The notes below the pieces were generated by a model. That model did no database searches and had not been told where the DNA came from. It saw only the letters and a program-made list of their open reading frames with translations. Below, piece after piece: positions 50,362 to 59,406 of a stretch of 59,419 bases of DNA. The first letter of the stretch is position 1, and every line of letters begins with the position of its first letter. This stretch comes from an uncultured Actinomycetes bacterium (GTDB taxonomy: Bacteria; Actinomycetota; Acidimicrobiia; Acidimicrobiales; RAAP-2): contig CAISIU010000094.1 of NCBI GenBank assembly GCA_903885505.1, positions 1 through 59,419 of the forward strand, given 5' to 3'. The position numbers and the translations under genes are program-made.

Positions 50362-51278
50362 CGGCGCTCCTTTTGTTTGCTATTCGCCCAGATTCGAGCG
50401 GTGAGGCTGAGGAAGAAAACCACGATCACGATAAACAGGGCGATTCCCCATGCCTGAGCGCGCTGCGCGGGGTAACTCGAACTGGCATCTTGGTAAATCA
50501 TGAAGGGCAGGGCCTCGCCGAAGTCCCCCGCCTTCCAAGTGAAGGCCTGCGATCCACCAATAACGAGAAGCACGGGAGCCGTCTCGCCGATAGCGCGAGA
50601 AATGGCCAAGATCGCACCACTCACGATGCCCGTGATAGCCGCAGGGAGAACGATGCGTAGCGAAGTGGTCGACTTCTTGGCGCCGAGAGCCAAGCCGGCC
50701 TCGCGGAGGGTAGCGGGGACGTTTCGAACGGCGATTTCGGTCGATGCCGCCAGCACTGGCAACATCATTGTTCCGATGGCGAAGGAACCCGCCATGATGC
50801 AGAATCCCATTCCGAGCTGTACGACGACAAGTCCAAAAGCAAACAAACCCATGAGGATTGATGGGGCACCCACCATCGTGGCGACGACAAGACGAAGAGT
50901 GGCGGCAAAACGTGAGTCAGACTCCGCGGTGTAGACACCAATGCCAATTCCAATCGGCAGTGCACCTAACAACGCGTATCCCAGAATGACCGCAGATCCC
51001 GCGATGGCATTCGACACCCCACCGACAGCATCGGGCGTAACCAGGGTCGGCTGCGCCGGTAGCTGGGAGTAGAAGGCCCAGCTGGACACGGACGACCATC
51101 CGTGACTAAAGAGGTTGATAATGACGTCACCCAGCGGCAGTGCGGCGAGGCCGATCGCCACCCAGCACAAAGCAATCATCAAACGAGACACGAACTGGCG
51201 ACGCTTTATCGTTGCCGATGCACGCTCCCGGAGGTGCTCGCGGATGTGATGCGAGTTGTCGATGTGAAGGGTCGTCAT
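50358..51278 (-). CDS. pstA: Phosphate ABC transporter, permease PstA
   Basis: One of the two membrane subunits of the Pst importer, 306 residues with six helices. The EAA loop is visible in [40 protein letters not shown], in which E-x-A-x-x-L-G-A-x-x contacts the ATPase. A ~45-residue basic cytoplasmic N-terminus precedes the first helix. It follows pstC by 12 bases and overlaps pstB by 4. Confidence 0.95.
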   Translation of the reverse strand: MTTLHIDNSHHIREHLRERASATIKRRQFVSRLMIALCWVAIGLAALPLGDVIINLFSHGWSSVSSWAFYSQLPAQPTLVTPDAVGGVSNAIAGSAVILGYALLGALPIGIGIGVYTAESDSRFAATLRLVVATMVGAPSILMGLFAFGLVVVQLGMGFCIMAGSFAIGTMMLPVLAASTEIAVRNVPATLREAGLALGAKKSTTSLRIVLPAAITGIVSGAILAISRAIGETAPVLLVIGGSQAFTWKAGDFGEALPFMIYQDASSSYPAQRAQAWGIALFIVIVVFFLSLTARIWANSKQKERR

Positions 51279-51290
51279 GCCGGTCTTCTC

Positions 51291-52283
51291 CTAAAGGGTC
51301 GCCGCGCGGCGTTGACGGGCGACGAGACGATTCGAGATGAGTGACATCGACAAACTCACGACCATGAGAATCACTCCCAAAGCGAAGAGGGCGGGAACTT
51401 GATTAGAGCCCTGGGCTTCGCCCCACTGCGTCGCAATCCAGCCCGCAAGTGTGGCGCCCGGCTTCAGCAACTGGTAGTTCGTTGACAGAGCGCTACCGAG
51501 AACCATGGACATCGCCACCGTCTCGCCAATCGCGCGACCGAGGGCCAAGGTCCCCGCGCCGAACAAACCGATTCGAGCGGTAGGAATGACCGTCTTCCAC
51601 AGTGTTTGCCACTGCGTGGCTCCTAAGGAGAGACTGGCTTCAATGAGTTCCTTGGAGACGGAGTTAATCACTTCACGGCCGATGGCCACGTAGGAGGGCA
51701 GAATCATGGCGCCTAGCACTAAGCCGGCGAGCAAGTAGCACTGGCCACCGGCAGTAGTGCCAAAGAGCCAGTCAAAACCGGGAATACCCGCCAACCACGG
51801 ACCGACCGTGTACTGGAACCAAGGCGTGAGGATGATGAGTCCCCAGACGCCGTAGACGACGCTCGGAACCGCGGCGAGAAGTTCGATAAGAGTTGCGGCG
51901 ATAGTGCGCAGGCGAGACGGGAGAAGGAAGGTGATCGCGAGGGCGGTGCCCGTGCCGACGATCACGGCGATCAAGATGGCAATTCCCGAGGTAATGAGGG
52001 TACCGATAATCATCGACAAACTGCCGAATTGCGACGGCACCGTCGGGTCGAAGCTGGAATTCCACATGGCGTTCGAAAAGAAGCCGAAGCCCTGTTCGCG
52101 GAAGGCCGGCACCGCACGCCAAATGACGGTACCAACGAAGTACGCGGCAATCAACGCGAAGAGCGCCGACGCCGTCAACAGCACGTATTCATACGCCCCA
52201 CGCGACGACGTGGAGGGGCGCTTGCGCCCCTCCACGTTCGTCACGGGAGATGGAGACGAGACAGTCGAGGTATTCAGTGACAT
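51291..52283 (-). CDS. pstC: Phosphate ABC transporter, permease PstC
   Basis: The second membrane subunit, 330 residues with six main helices and a large external loop (WNSSFDPTVPSQFGSLSMIIG) between the first two, as in PstC. The EAA motif is VINSVSKELIEASLSLGATQWQT. The N-terminal ~30 residues are Ser/Pro-rich and cytoplasmic. It follows pstS by 27 bases and belongs to the same operon. Confidence 0.95.
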   Translation of the reverse strand: MSLNTSTVSSPSPVTNVEGRKRPSTSSRGAYEYVLLTASALFALIAAYFVGTVIWRAVPAFREQGFGFFSNAMWNSSFDPTVPSQFGSLSMIIGTLITSGIAILIAVIVGTGTALAITFLLPSRLRTIAATLIELLAAVPSVVYGVWGLIILTPWFQYTVGPWLAGIPGFDWLFGTTAGGQCYLLAGLVLGAMILPSYVAIGREVINSVSKELIEASLSLGATQWQTLWKTVIPTARIGLFGAGTLALGRAIGETVAMSMVLGSALSTNYQLLKPGATLAGWIATQWGEAQGSNQVPALFALGVILMVVSLSMSLISNRLVARQRRAATL

Positions 52284-52310
52284 ATCTCTATCTCCAATAA
52301 TTCCGTTTAA

Positions 52311-53480
52311 CTACTTCTTCTGGCTGAGGAGGACCTTGCCAGTGGCGTCCTTGACTTTGGCGAGGGCCTTGTGGTCAGAGACCTGGATGGCCTTCGGCAG
52401 GGCAACGAAACCGTTAGCCGCAGCCTTGAGCTGTCCACCCTGGACGAAGTAGTCGAGGAACTTCACGGCCAACTCACCCTTAGCGGCGTCAGTCTGAACG
52501 TTCTTGATGATCGCCCAGGTGTAGGTCGCAAACGGCCACACGTTCTTGCCAGGCAAGTAGGTGATCGAGAAGTTGTCGGTCGTGATGGTCTTCAGCGACG
52601 CAGCGGCAGCGTTAGCAATGTTGGTCAACGTCGGCGCCATGAACTTGCCGTCGGTGCCCTGGAGCTGAGCAGCCTGGAGGTGGTTACCCGGAACGAGGAG
52701 GTACGAGTACTCCACGTAACCGATGGCACCTTCGGTGCTGTTGATCTGCGAAGCCATAGAAGCGTTGTTCGAAGCAGCCGCAACGGTACCGGTCGTGCCG
52801 GCGCCCCAGAGCTTGCCAGTGCCTTCCATGACGGCGCTCGAAGCACCAGTCGGGGTCTTACCCTGAGTGGCCTTAGCGAGGTAGTCGGTGAAGGCGTAGG
52901 TGGTGCCTGAGGAAGCCGAACGGTACTCGACGGTGATGGTCGTGTTGGGAAGGGTCACGCCAGGGTTCGTCGCGGCGATAGCAGCGTCGTTCCACTTGGT
53001 GATCTTGCCGTTGTAGATCAACGCAATCGTCGCAGCGGTCAGCTTGAGGCCATCCTTGCCGGGGAGGTTGTACGCAACAACCGCACCACCAAGGGCCAGC
53101 GGAATCTGGGTGTAGTCAGCCGGGTTCACGCCAGTGGGCAAGGTGCCCGCAGCGAGGTTCATGGGCTGGTCCGAGAAACCAATCTGGTAGGTACCACCGG
53201 TCACGCCCGAGCGGCCGTCACCCGAGCCAGCGGCCGAGTTGCTGCCGAAGGTGGCGTTGGGGTTGTTGTACGCACCAGCGTTGGCCTTGTTGGCCATGAA
53301 GGTCACGAAGGGGGCGCTGAACGACGAGCCACCGAACGCGATGCTCGCGGTCGGGGTAACGAGGTCGATGTCACCCTTCTTGCCGTCACCCTGGGCGGCA
53401 CCGGCGATGCCGGCAATAAGCGTGGAGGCAGACATTGCGGCGATGGCCACAACGCTGGCACCCTTGAAGGTCTTCTTCAT
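52311..53480 (-). CDS. pstS: Phosphate-binding protein PstS
   Basis: Extracellular phosphate receptor. A signal peptide (MKKTFKGASVVAIAAMSAST, cleavage near AGAAQG) precedes the periplasmic-binding fold; FGGSSFSAPFVTFM, GSGDGRSGVTGGTYQIGFSDQP and SASSGTTYAFTDYL are the phosphate-contacting loops seen in PstS. The 389-residue protein contains no cysteine at all, so it cannot be a lipoprotein as PstS usually is in monoderm actinobacteria. A strong AGGAGG site lies at 53491-53496. It leads the pstSCAB operon. Confidence 0.95.
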   Translation of the reverse strand: MKKTFKGASVVAIAAMSASTLIAGIAGAAQGDGKKGDIDLVTPTASIAFGGSSFSAPFVTFMANKANAGAYNNPNATFGSNSAAGSGDGRSGVTGGTYQIGFSDQPMNLAAGTLPTGVNPADYTQIPLALGGAVVAYNLPGKDGLKLTAATIALIYNGKITKWNDAAIAATNPGVTLPNTTITVEYRSASSGTTYAFTDYLAKATQGKTPTGASSAVMEGTGKLWGAGTTGTVAAASNNASMASQINSTEGAIGYVEYSYLLVPGNHLQAAQLQGTDGKFMAPTLTNIANAAAASLKTITTDNFSITYLPGKNVWPFATYTWAIIKNVQTDAAKGELAVKFLDYFVQGGQLKAAANGFVALPKAIQVSDHKALAKVKDATGKVLLSQKK

Positions 53481-53591
53481 TAAAACTTTCCTCCTAAAGA
53501 AAGTATGCAGTTGATGGACTACTCGAGCTCTCAGCGGAGGATCACCCCCGGCCGTCGGCCCTTGTCTTCCGGAGAGGAACCTAAGGGGGCT

Positions 53592-53616
53592 GGGTTAACC
53601 GAATGTGACGGTGACC
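53592..53616 (-). promoter_or_regulatory. Candidate PHO-box-like repeats upstream of pstS
   Basis: On the minus strand GGTCACC, GTCACA and GGTTAACC follow each other with a 6- and a 10-base step, resembling the GTTCACC-type direct repeats bound by PhoP or RegX3 in actinobacteria. They lie about 110-135 bases before the pstS start, farther than usual. A CATACT -10-like box lies at 53502-53507 without a good -35. Phosphate control of pst is expected from the family; this site is only suggestive. Confidence 0.35.
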
Positions 53617-53619
53617 TCG

Positions 53620-53639
53620 CCGGAGTATGAAATCTCCGG
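53620..53639. promoter_or_regulatory. Inverted repeat CCGGAG-N8-CTCCGG in the pstS/yaaA gap
   Basis: A perfect 6-base dyad with an 8-base spacer, next to the PHO-like repeats and 38 bases before the yaaA ATG. A further TTCCGGAGAGG lies at about 53567-53577. It could be an operator for the divergent yaaA gene or pstS. Function is unknown. Confidence 0.35.
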
Positions 53640-53676
53640 AAACTGTCGACATCGGCGTAACCGGTAGTTTTCTGGC

Positions 53677-54363
53677 ATGTTCATACTTCTCCCGCCCAGT
53701 GAAGGCAAAGCCCCGGGCGGCACAGGAAAGTGGACCGCGGGCAGCGGGAAATATGGACGATTGTTGCGTGCCGCGCGCGTGCAAGTGGCTAACGACCTCC
53801 CCGTGGCAACTGCGGCTCAGCTCAAGATTCCTCAGACATTGGTGGCGGTATCGCACAGCGCCAACGCTCGCCTCGCGACGGGTGCGCCCATTCTTCCCGC
53901 ATCACGCCGTTATACGGGCGTCGTCTTTAAAGGTTTGGATTCAACGGGGTTAAGCAGCGCGGAAAACGACACCGCGAATGAGCGCATCGTCATGGTGTCG
54001 GGACTGCTGGGGTTAGTCGGCTTCAACGATCCCACTCCTGATTACCGAGCACCCATTGATGCGCGTACCCCCAGCCTCGGAAACCTCGCCTCGTGGTGGC
54101 GGCCCACACTCACTAGAGCCCTCTATCAACTGGACGGCGACATTGTCGACCTGTTGCCCCAGTCGCATCGTCACGCGGTGGTGTTGCCACCCGGTCGTGG
54201 CTGGACGGTTGACCTCGTACACGGCACCGTTCGAGGAGGGCACGACGCCAAGTACGCCAAGGGCCGATTTGCCCGCTGGCTACTCACCAACGACATTCGC
54301 TCGTGGAAGAAGTGGCGAGACGACGGGTGGCGAGTCGACGTCACTCCCCCGTCGGCTACTTAA
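53677..54363 (+). CDS. yaaA: YaaA (UPF0246/DUF328) peroxide-stress protein
   Basis: A 228-residue protein of the YaaA family, which in E. coli lowers free iron during peroxide stress and binds DNA. Landmarks are LLPPSEGKAPGG at the N-terminus, VVFKGLDSTGLS, MVSGLLGLVGFNDPTPDYR and the C-terminal basic GHDAKYAKGRFARWLL. The gene is divergent from pstS and shares a TTAA stop with the convergent ABC exporter. The reaction is not known. Confidence 0.87.
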   Translation: MFILLPPSEGKAPGGTGKWTAGSGKYGRLLRAARVQVANDLPVATAAQLKIPQTLVAVSHSANARLATGAPILPASRRYTGVVFKGLDSTGLSSAENDTANERIVMVSGLLGLVGFNDPTPDYRAPIDARTPSLGNLASWWRPTLTRALYQLDGDIVDLLPQSHRHAVVLPPGRGWTVDLVHGTVRGGHDAKYAKGRFARWLLTNDIRSWKKWRDDGWRVDVTPPSAT

Positions 54364-56252
54364 GACTCCTGGCCCGCGAACTGCGTTTCGTACAGGTCGC
54401 GGTACAGCCCGCCCTCGGCGTGAAGCTGCTCGTGCGTGCCGCGCTGCACGATGCGTCCCGCCTCAATCACCAAAATCTGATCGGCGTTTCGGATGGTGGA
54501 CAAGCGGTGTGCGATGACCAGTGACGTGCGGTCGCTCATCGTGGCGTCAAGGGCACGCTGCACCGCCGCTTCACTCTCGGCATCGAGGTGGGCGGTGGCC
54601 TCATCGAGGACGACAAGCTTGGGCGACTTCAGTAGCAAGCGCGCAAGTGCGATGCGCTGCTTCTCTCCGCCCGAGAGGCGATAACCACGCTCCCCCACCA
54701 CGGTGTCGAGGCCTTGAGGCAAGGCCGTCACCATGTCAAGAATCTGCGCCGCCTCGAGCGCCGCAAAAATCTCCTCATCGGTGGCGTCGGGACGCGCGAA
54801 GCGCAAGTTGGACCCCAATGTTTCGTGATAGAGGTGGACGTCTTGCGTCACGACACCGACAGTGTCGCGAAGGGACGCGAAACTCAGATCACGAACGTCG
54901 ACACCGTTCAGCTTCACCGATCCGCCAATGACGTCGTAGAGACGTGAGACGAGAAGCGACATCGTGGTCTTGCCGGCGCCACTCGGGCCGACGAGCGCCG
55001 TCATTGTGCCCGGCAGAACCTCGAAACTGACATCGTGAAGCACGGGGGTGCGGGCGATGCGCTCCAGTCGTGCGACCGCCTCGAGCGAGGCCAGTGAGAC
55101 GTCTTCGGCACCGGGATAGGTGAAGTCCACGTGGTCGAAGGTCAAAGTGACGGGACCGGCAGGAACGTCGATGGGTGACTCGGTTTCCGTGATCATGGGT
55201 TCCAGGTCCAAGATTTCGAACAGACGCTCGAAGCTGACCATGGCGGACATGTAGTCAATGTTGAGGTTCGATAGCTGCGTCAACGGCGCGTAGAGGCGCG
55301 TGAGATATGCGGTGATGGCGACGACCGTGCCGACGGCCAACACACCGTGGAGGGCCGCGACGCCGCCAAAGCCGTAGGCGAAGGCCGTGGCGAGCGAGGC
55401 GGTTAGCGAGAGGGCGACGAAGTAGAAGCGCGAGAAAGTCGCCTGCGTAATGCCGATGTCTCGCACTTGGGAGGCTCGGCTTTCGAAATAGTGCACTTCA
55501 TCTTCTGGACGCCCAAAGAGCTTGGACAGCATGGCTCCCGAGACATTGAAACGCTCGGTCATGACCATGTTCATTTCGGCGTTCAATTCCATGCCGCGCT
55601 TAAACATCGCGCCGAGGCGGGCGCCGACCTTGCGTGCCGGCAAAATAAAGATGGGTAGCAATACCAGCGACACCAGCGTGATTTGCCAGCTCAGCGCGAA
55701 CATGGCACCGAGAACAAGTGCCACCAAGACGATGTTTCCCACCACGTTGGAGAACAAGTCGGTGAAGGCCTGTTGCGCGCCCACCACGTCGCCATTCAGG
55801 CGGCTGATGAGGGCCCCCGTTTGCGTGCGCGAAAAGAAGGCAATCGGCATTTGCTGGATGTGGCGATATACCCGAGAGCGCAATTCAAAGATCAAGCCTT
55901 CACCGATGATGGACGACATGCGACGCTGGAAGAGCGACAACCCGGCGTCAGCAATCGCGAGCCCGGCCGTCAGCGCCGAGAGACCAATGATGAGTCCCTC
56001 TCGATGATGAGCGATGCCCTGGTCGATGATGTCACGCAAGATCAGCGGTGAAATCGCCGCGACAACCGCGTCGAGCACCACCGCAATGAGAAAAACGATG
56101 AGACGGCCGCGATACTTGGCGGCGAATCCCAACATCCGTCGAAGAGTGCCCTTCTTGACTCTGTGCTCCAAAATGGCGCGATCTTTTTGCAGTCCTCGAA
56201 GGGCCAACATGCCGCCGGCACGTCCACCCGCGCCTCCACCGTGCATCGACAT
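54360..56252 (-). CDS. ABC exporter, fused permease and ATPase (MsbA-like)
   Basis: A half-transporter of 630 residues that works as a homodimer to export a lipid, peptide or drug. Six helices occupy about residues 50-350. The nucleotide-binding domain has Walker A VGPSGAGKTTMSLLVSRL, signature YRLSGGEKQRIALARLLL, Walker B LVVLDEATAHLDAESE and a switch His. Residues 1-25 are Gly/Met-rich. A strong AGGAGG site precedes the ATG. It is monocistronic or leads nothing on this strand; the substrate is unknown. Confidence 0.93.
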   Translation of the reverse strand: MSMHGGGAGGRAGGMLALRGLQKDRAILEHRVKKGTLRRMLGFAAKYRGRLIVFLIAVVLDAVVAAISPLILRDIIDQGIAHHREGLIIGLSALTAGLAIADAGLSLFQRRMSSIIGEGLIFELRSRVYRHIQQMPIAFFSRTQTGALISRLNGDVVGAQQAFTDLFSNVVGNIVLVALVLGAMFALSWQITLVSLVLLPIFILPARKVGARLGAMFKRGMELNAEMNMVMTERFNVSGAMLSKLFGRPEDEVHYFESRASQVRDIGITQATFSRFYFVALSLTASLATAFAYGFGGVAALHGVLAVGTVVAITAYLTRLYAPLTQLSNLNIDYMSAMVSFERLFEILDLEPMITETESPIDVPAGPVTLTFDHVDFTYPGAEDVSLASLEAVARLERIARTPVLHDVSFEVLPGTMTALVGPSGAGKTTMSLLVSRLYDVIGGSVKLNGVDVRDLSFASLRDTVGVVTQDVHLYHETLGSNLRFARPDATDEEIFAALEAAQILDMVTALPQGLDTVVGERGYRLSGGEKQRIALARLLLKSPKLVVLDEATAHLDAESEAAVQRALDATMSDRTSLVIAHRLSTIRNADQILVIEAGRIVQRGTHEQLHAEGGLYRDLYETQFAGQES

Positions 56253-56342
56253 GTCAACCTCCTCGTTGGTGGCGAATCATTGGGCCCATCAGGTCAATTA
56301 ATTCGTCAACCTCGCCGTGGTCGAGACTAGGCGCGATGGAAT

Positions 56343-56364
56343 GTCGAGAGCCCGTTTTCTCGAC
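56343..56364. terminator. Hairpin after the acyltransferase gene, no U-tract
   Basis: Stem GTCGAGA with TCTCGAC and an 8-base loop, starting 6 bases past the acyltransferase stop. No U-tract follows on either strand, so it may be a weak or factor-dependent terminator. Confidence 0.35.
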
Positions 56365-56369
56365 GCCTC

Positions 56370-58403
56370 TTACGCGCCACCCGGGTTTGCGACGGGTCGC
56401 ACCGTGGTTCCCGTCAGGTTGAGGGCGTCAGCGAGGGCAGGGCCGAGATATCTCGAGTACTCGGGCGTGAGGTGCGCTCCGTCATAAAAGGGGACGAGGC
56501 CATTGATCAAGCTTGGGCAACGCGCCGCCTGACAAAACCAGCCGAAGGTGTTCAGGAACTGCGAATGACTGGCTCTCGCCACACGAGCTGATTGGTGATT
56601 AAGCGCGATAACGAGTGGACGCAAGGTCTTGAGACAGGTTCCCTGCGTCGCTCCGCGCGTGAGGAGACAATCGGCGGGTGAACCAATCCACGGGGTATCA
56701 GACAACAAGATGACGCGTGGCGCGAATCGATGAAGGTCGTTGAGGACGTGAAATTGCCCCTCCTTCCACCAGGTCGTATTCGCGTAGGTGCCCATCACAA
56801 CGACGTCAGGGTGGAGACGAGCCAACTGAGCTAATGCCCAGTGGTACCACAGTGTGCATTGATTGTTCGCGGGCAACTGGTCGCGGTAGTTCACGTACCA
56901 GTCATAGCCACAGGCTTCCTTGACCACGGGGAAGAATTTCCAATGGGCGCGAGCCGCCGCCACCTTTAGAGCGGGCGTCCACATCACCGAGTGCGAGTCG
57001 CCAAAGAGCACCACCGTGTGCCGCGAGTTCGCGTCGCCCATCTGGCAGATCTTTGACGTCAACGCTTGGTACGCGCTGCACTTACCGAGTCGCACCCAGT
57101 CATCAGACGCCGTCAACAATGAGGGACTCGTCGAGTGCGGCACGGGCGCGTTCGCCTCTCCCGCCTTCACCGCCGCGGCCACGGCCGCCACAGGAGAGAT
57201 GGCCGAGGGAGGCCCCTCGCTGGAGGAATACGACAGTGTGGGGGTCACTATCTGAGCGACCACGATGACGGCCCCGACAGTGAGAGGCCACCACACAAAA
57301 CCACGTGAGGGGCGACGAGAGGTCCATGCCGAATGGCGAATGGGATTCTCAATCAGGTGATACGACAGCGCCGAGATCGCGACCACGGCAATCAACACCA
57401 CCACTCGCCACGGAGTAGTGAAACGCACGCCCATCGCGTCACCCACAAGGATGAGGGCGGGGAAATGCCAGAGATAGAGCGAGAAGGAGATGTCGCCGAG
57501 ATAGCGAAGGGGCTGTCGACTGAGAAGTTGGTTCGCACCACGTCGCGGCGACCCGACACCTCCCACGATCACTGCGGCCGCTGACAGAACCGGGAGCAGA
57601 GCGGCACGGCCAGGAAAGGGCGTGCTGGAGGTGAAGTGAAGGCACGACACGAGAATGCCGATGAGACCGAGGTAGGTCAACGCCGCCCGCAACACCTCGG
57701 GCAAGCGATTCCACATCGCGGGTCCGATGAGGGCAATCGAGACGCCCACGCCGAGCTCCCATGCTCGATCGGCTGTGCCGAAGTAGGCCGCGGTGGGATT
57801 GGTGTGGGTGTGGTGGATCGACCACCCTAAAGACATCAGAGTTCCACTGACCGCCACGGCCACCGTGCAGAATCGTTGATGCAGCTTGAACCGACGGGCA
57901 GTACTCATGGCGATGAGTAAAAAAACGGGCCACAGCACGTAGAACTGCTCTTCCACCGCTAGCGACCAATAGTGCTGGAGGGGGCTGGTGGTGGCGACAC
58001 TTTGAGTGAAGTAATTCACCCCCACATGCGCGAAGTGAACGTTGACAAAAAACGCCACCGCCCACCATGCATCTTGCTCAACCCCGTGGGTCTGTAGCAG
58101 GGGAAGCCAATGGGAGCTGGCCCACAGTGTCGCAATGAGGACAAGGGCCGACGCCGGCAAAATGCGAACGGCGCGACGGGCGTAAAAGGCAACCAAGCTA
58201 ATCGCGTGGCGCGAGCGACCGCTCGACATCAGCACCGACGTGATGATGAATCCCGAGATGACAAAAAACACGTCAACGCCGACGTAGCCGCCAGAAAAAT
58301 TCAAAAGTCGCGCGTGATCGAGAATGACGGCACCCACGGCGATGGCACGAAGTCCCTGGATGTCGGCTCTAAACGTTCGACCAGTGGTCGAACCGTTAGT
58401 CAT
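56370..58403 (-). CDS. OafA-like acyltransferase-3 fused to an SGNH domain
   Basis: A large membrane O-acyltransferase that likely acetylates cell-surface sugars. The N-terminal ~370 residues form the acyltransferase-3 domain with about ten helices: RADIQGLRAIAVGAVILDHA contains the catalytic His of the family, and GYVGVDVFFVISGFIITSVL, SLAVEEQFYVLWPVFLL and DISFSLYLWHFPALIL follow. The C-terminal ~250 residues are an external SGNH domain with the nucleophile in FGDSHSVMW and the Asp-His in YDGAHLTPEYSRYL. I used ATG 58403; GTG starts up to 58508 are open and the N-terminus is uncertain. Confidence 0.85.
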   Translation of the reverse strand: MTNGSTTGRTFRADIQGLRAIAVGAVILDHARLLNFSGGYVGVDVFFVISGFIITSVLMSSGRSRHAISLVAFYARRAVRILPASALVLIATLWASSHWLPLLQTHGVEQDAWWAVAFFVNVHFAHVGVNYFTQSVATTSPLQHYWSLAVEEQFYVLWPVFLLIAMSTARRFKLHQRFCTVAVAVSGTLMSLGWSIHHTHTNPTAAYFGTADRAWELGVGVSIALIGPAMWNRLPEVLRAALTYLGLIGILVSCLHFTSSTPFPGRAALLPVLSAAAVIVGGVGSPRRGANQLLSRQPLRYLGDISFSLYLWHFPALILVGDAMGVRFTTPWRVVVLIAVVAISALSYHLIENPIRHSAWTSRRPSRGFVWWPLTVGAVIVVAQIVTPTLSYSSSEGPPSAISPVAAVAAAVKAGEANAPVPHSTSPSLLTASDDWVRLGKCSAYQALTSKICQMGDANSRHTVVLFGDSHSVMWTPALKVAAARAHWKFFPVVKEACGYDWYVNYRDQLPANNQCTLWYHWALAQLARLHPDVVVMGTYANTTWWKEGQFHVLNDLHRFAPRVILLSDTPWIGSPADCLLTRGATQGTCLKTLRPLVIALNHQSARVARASHSQFLNTFGWFCQAARCPSLINGLVPFYDGAHLTPEYSRYLGPALADALNLTGTTVRPVANPGGA

Positions 58404-58562
58404 CGAGGAAGAAGGGTCGGCAGTCGTCACGCGCTGACGAGCATAGAAAGAAACGGTCGCATGTCGAGGCGAACGATGTTCGACGTTCCCTCTATTTTGT
58501 GCGCCCACTACCTACACTGAAAGAGACGCGTGTCGTCACTTCAATGAATCAAAGGAGATTCA

Positions 58563-59264
58563 ATGTTTAGAAAGATTTCGGCCGAATTCATCGGTACCGC
58601 CATTTTGGTGTTCATCGCGTGCGGTGTCGCCGTGTTGACGCTGGGTAGTTGGCACTCCGGCTTCGGTGTCGGAGCGGGCATTATCGCCACCTCGCTGGCC
58701 TTCGGTCTGGTGCTGGCGGGTCTCGCCTACGGCCTCGGCCCCATCTCCGGCTGCCACGTGAACCCTGCAGTCACCTTGGGCGCCCTGCTGGCGGGACGTA
58801 TCAGCCTCAATGATGCCCTCGGTTACTGGGTCGCCCAGTTCGCGGGTGGCATCGCCGGCGCCGGCCTCCTCGACGCCATCTTTCGCTCCAGCCCTGACTG
58901 GACGAAGACCATCGGCCTCGGTGCGGACGGCTTCGGCAGTTCGTCGATGATCCACATTTCCGCCACGGGTGCCTTCCTCACCGAAGTAATCCTCACGGCA
59001 ATTTTCGTCTTCGTCATTTTGGTCGTCACCGGCAAGAATGGCCCCACCGCCGTCCCGGGCCTCATCATTGGCTTGACCCTCACGGTGGTTCACCTCTTTG
59101 GTATTGCCGTCACGGGTACGTCGGTGAACCCGGCTCGCTCGTTCGGACCGGCGCTTCTGCTCGGTGGCCTGCCGCTTCACCAAGTGTGGCTCTTCATCGT
59201 GGCCCCGCTTGTCGGTGGCGCTCTGGCAGCGTTGACCCACCGACTGTTGAAGGCGGACGCGTAG
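58563..59264 (+). CDS. aqpZ: Aquaporin/MIP channel
   Basis: A six-helix water or glycerol channel of 233 residues. The two pore motifs are HVNPAVTLGALLAG and SVNPARSFGPALL; the first half has AEFIGTAILVFIACGVAVL and the second TEVILTAIFVFVILVVTG. The Arg after the second NPA is the selectivity-filter Arg. The combination looks like AqpZ rather than GlpF because the extra GlpF loop is missing. An AAAGGAG site precedes the ATG, and a terminator follows. Confidence 0.92.
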   Translation: MFRKISAEFIGTAILVFIACGVAVLTLGSWHSGFGVGAGIIATSLAFGLVLAGLAYGLGPISGCHVNPAVTLGALLAGRISLNDALGYWVAQFAGGIAGAGLLDAIFRSSPDWTKTIGLGADGFGSSSMIHISATGAFLTEVILTAIFVFVILVVTGKNGPTAVPGLIIGLTLTVVHLFGIAVTGTSVNPARSFGPALLLGGLPLHQVWLFIVAPLVGGALAALTHRLLKADA

Positions 59265-59280
59265 TCGTCACCTCCGAACA

Positions 59281-59315
59281 AAAAACCCGGCTCGAGTTTC
59301 TCGAGCCGGGTTTTT
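59281..59315 (+). terminator. Strong intrinsic terminator after the aquaporin gene
   Basis: A perfect 16-base inverted repeat, with core CCCGGCTCGAG and CTCGAGCCGGG, encloses a three-base TTT loop and carries five A on the left and at least six T on the right. It also fits the convergent tRNA-Arg transcript. Confidence 0.95.
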
Positions 59316-59331
59316 TGTTGTCACACATATC

Positions 59332-59406
59332 TGGTGCCCCCGGCAGGATTCGAACCTGCGCTCACGGTTTAGGAAACCGATGCTCTATCCCCTGAGCTAC
59401 GGGGGC
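59332..59406 (-). tRNA. tRNA-Arg (anticodon CCT)
   Basis: The minus strand gives acceptor GCCCCCG with CGGGGGC, discriminator A, and an encoded CCA (bases 59332-59334). The D arm is TAGCTCAGGGGATAGAGC, the anticodon loop TTCCTAA with CCT at 34-36, and the T arm GCAGGTTCGAATCCTGC. It reads AGG codons, which are rare in GC-rich genomes. Confidence 0.95.
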
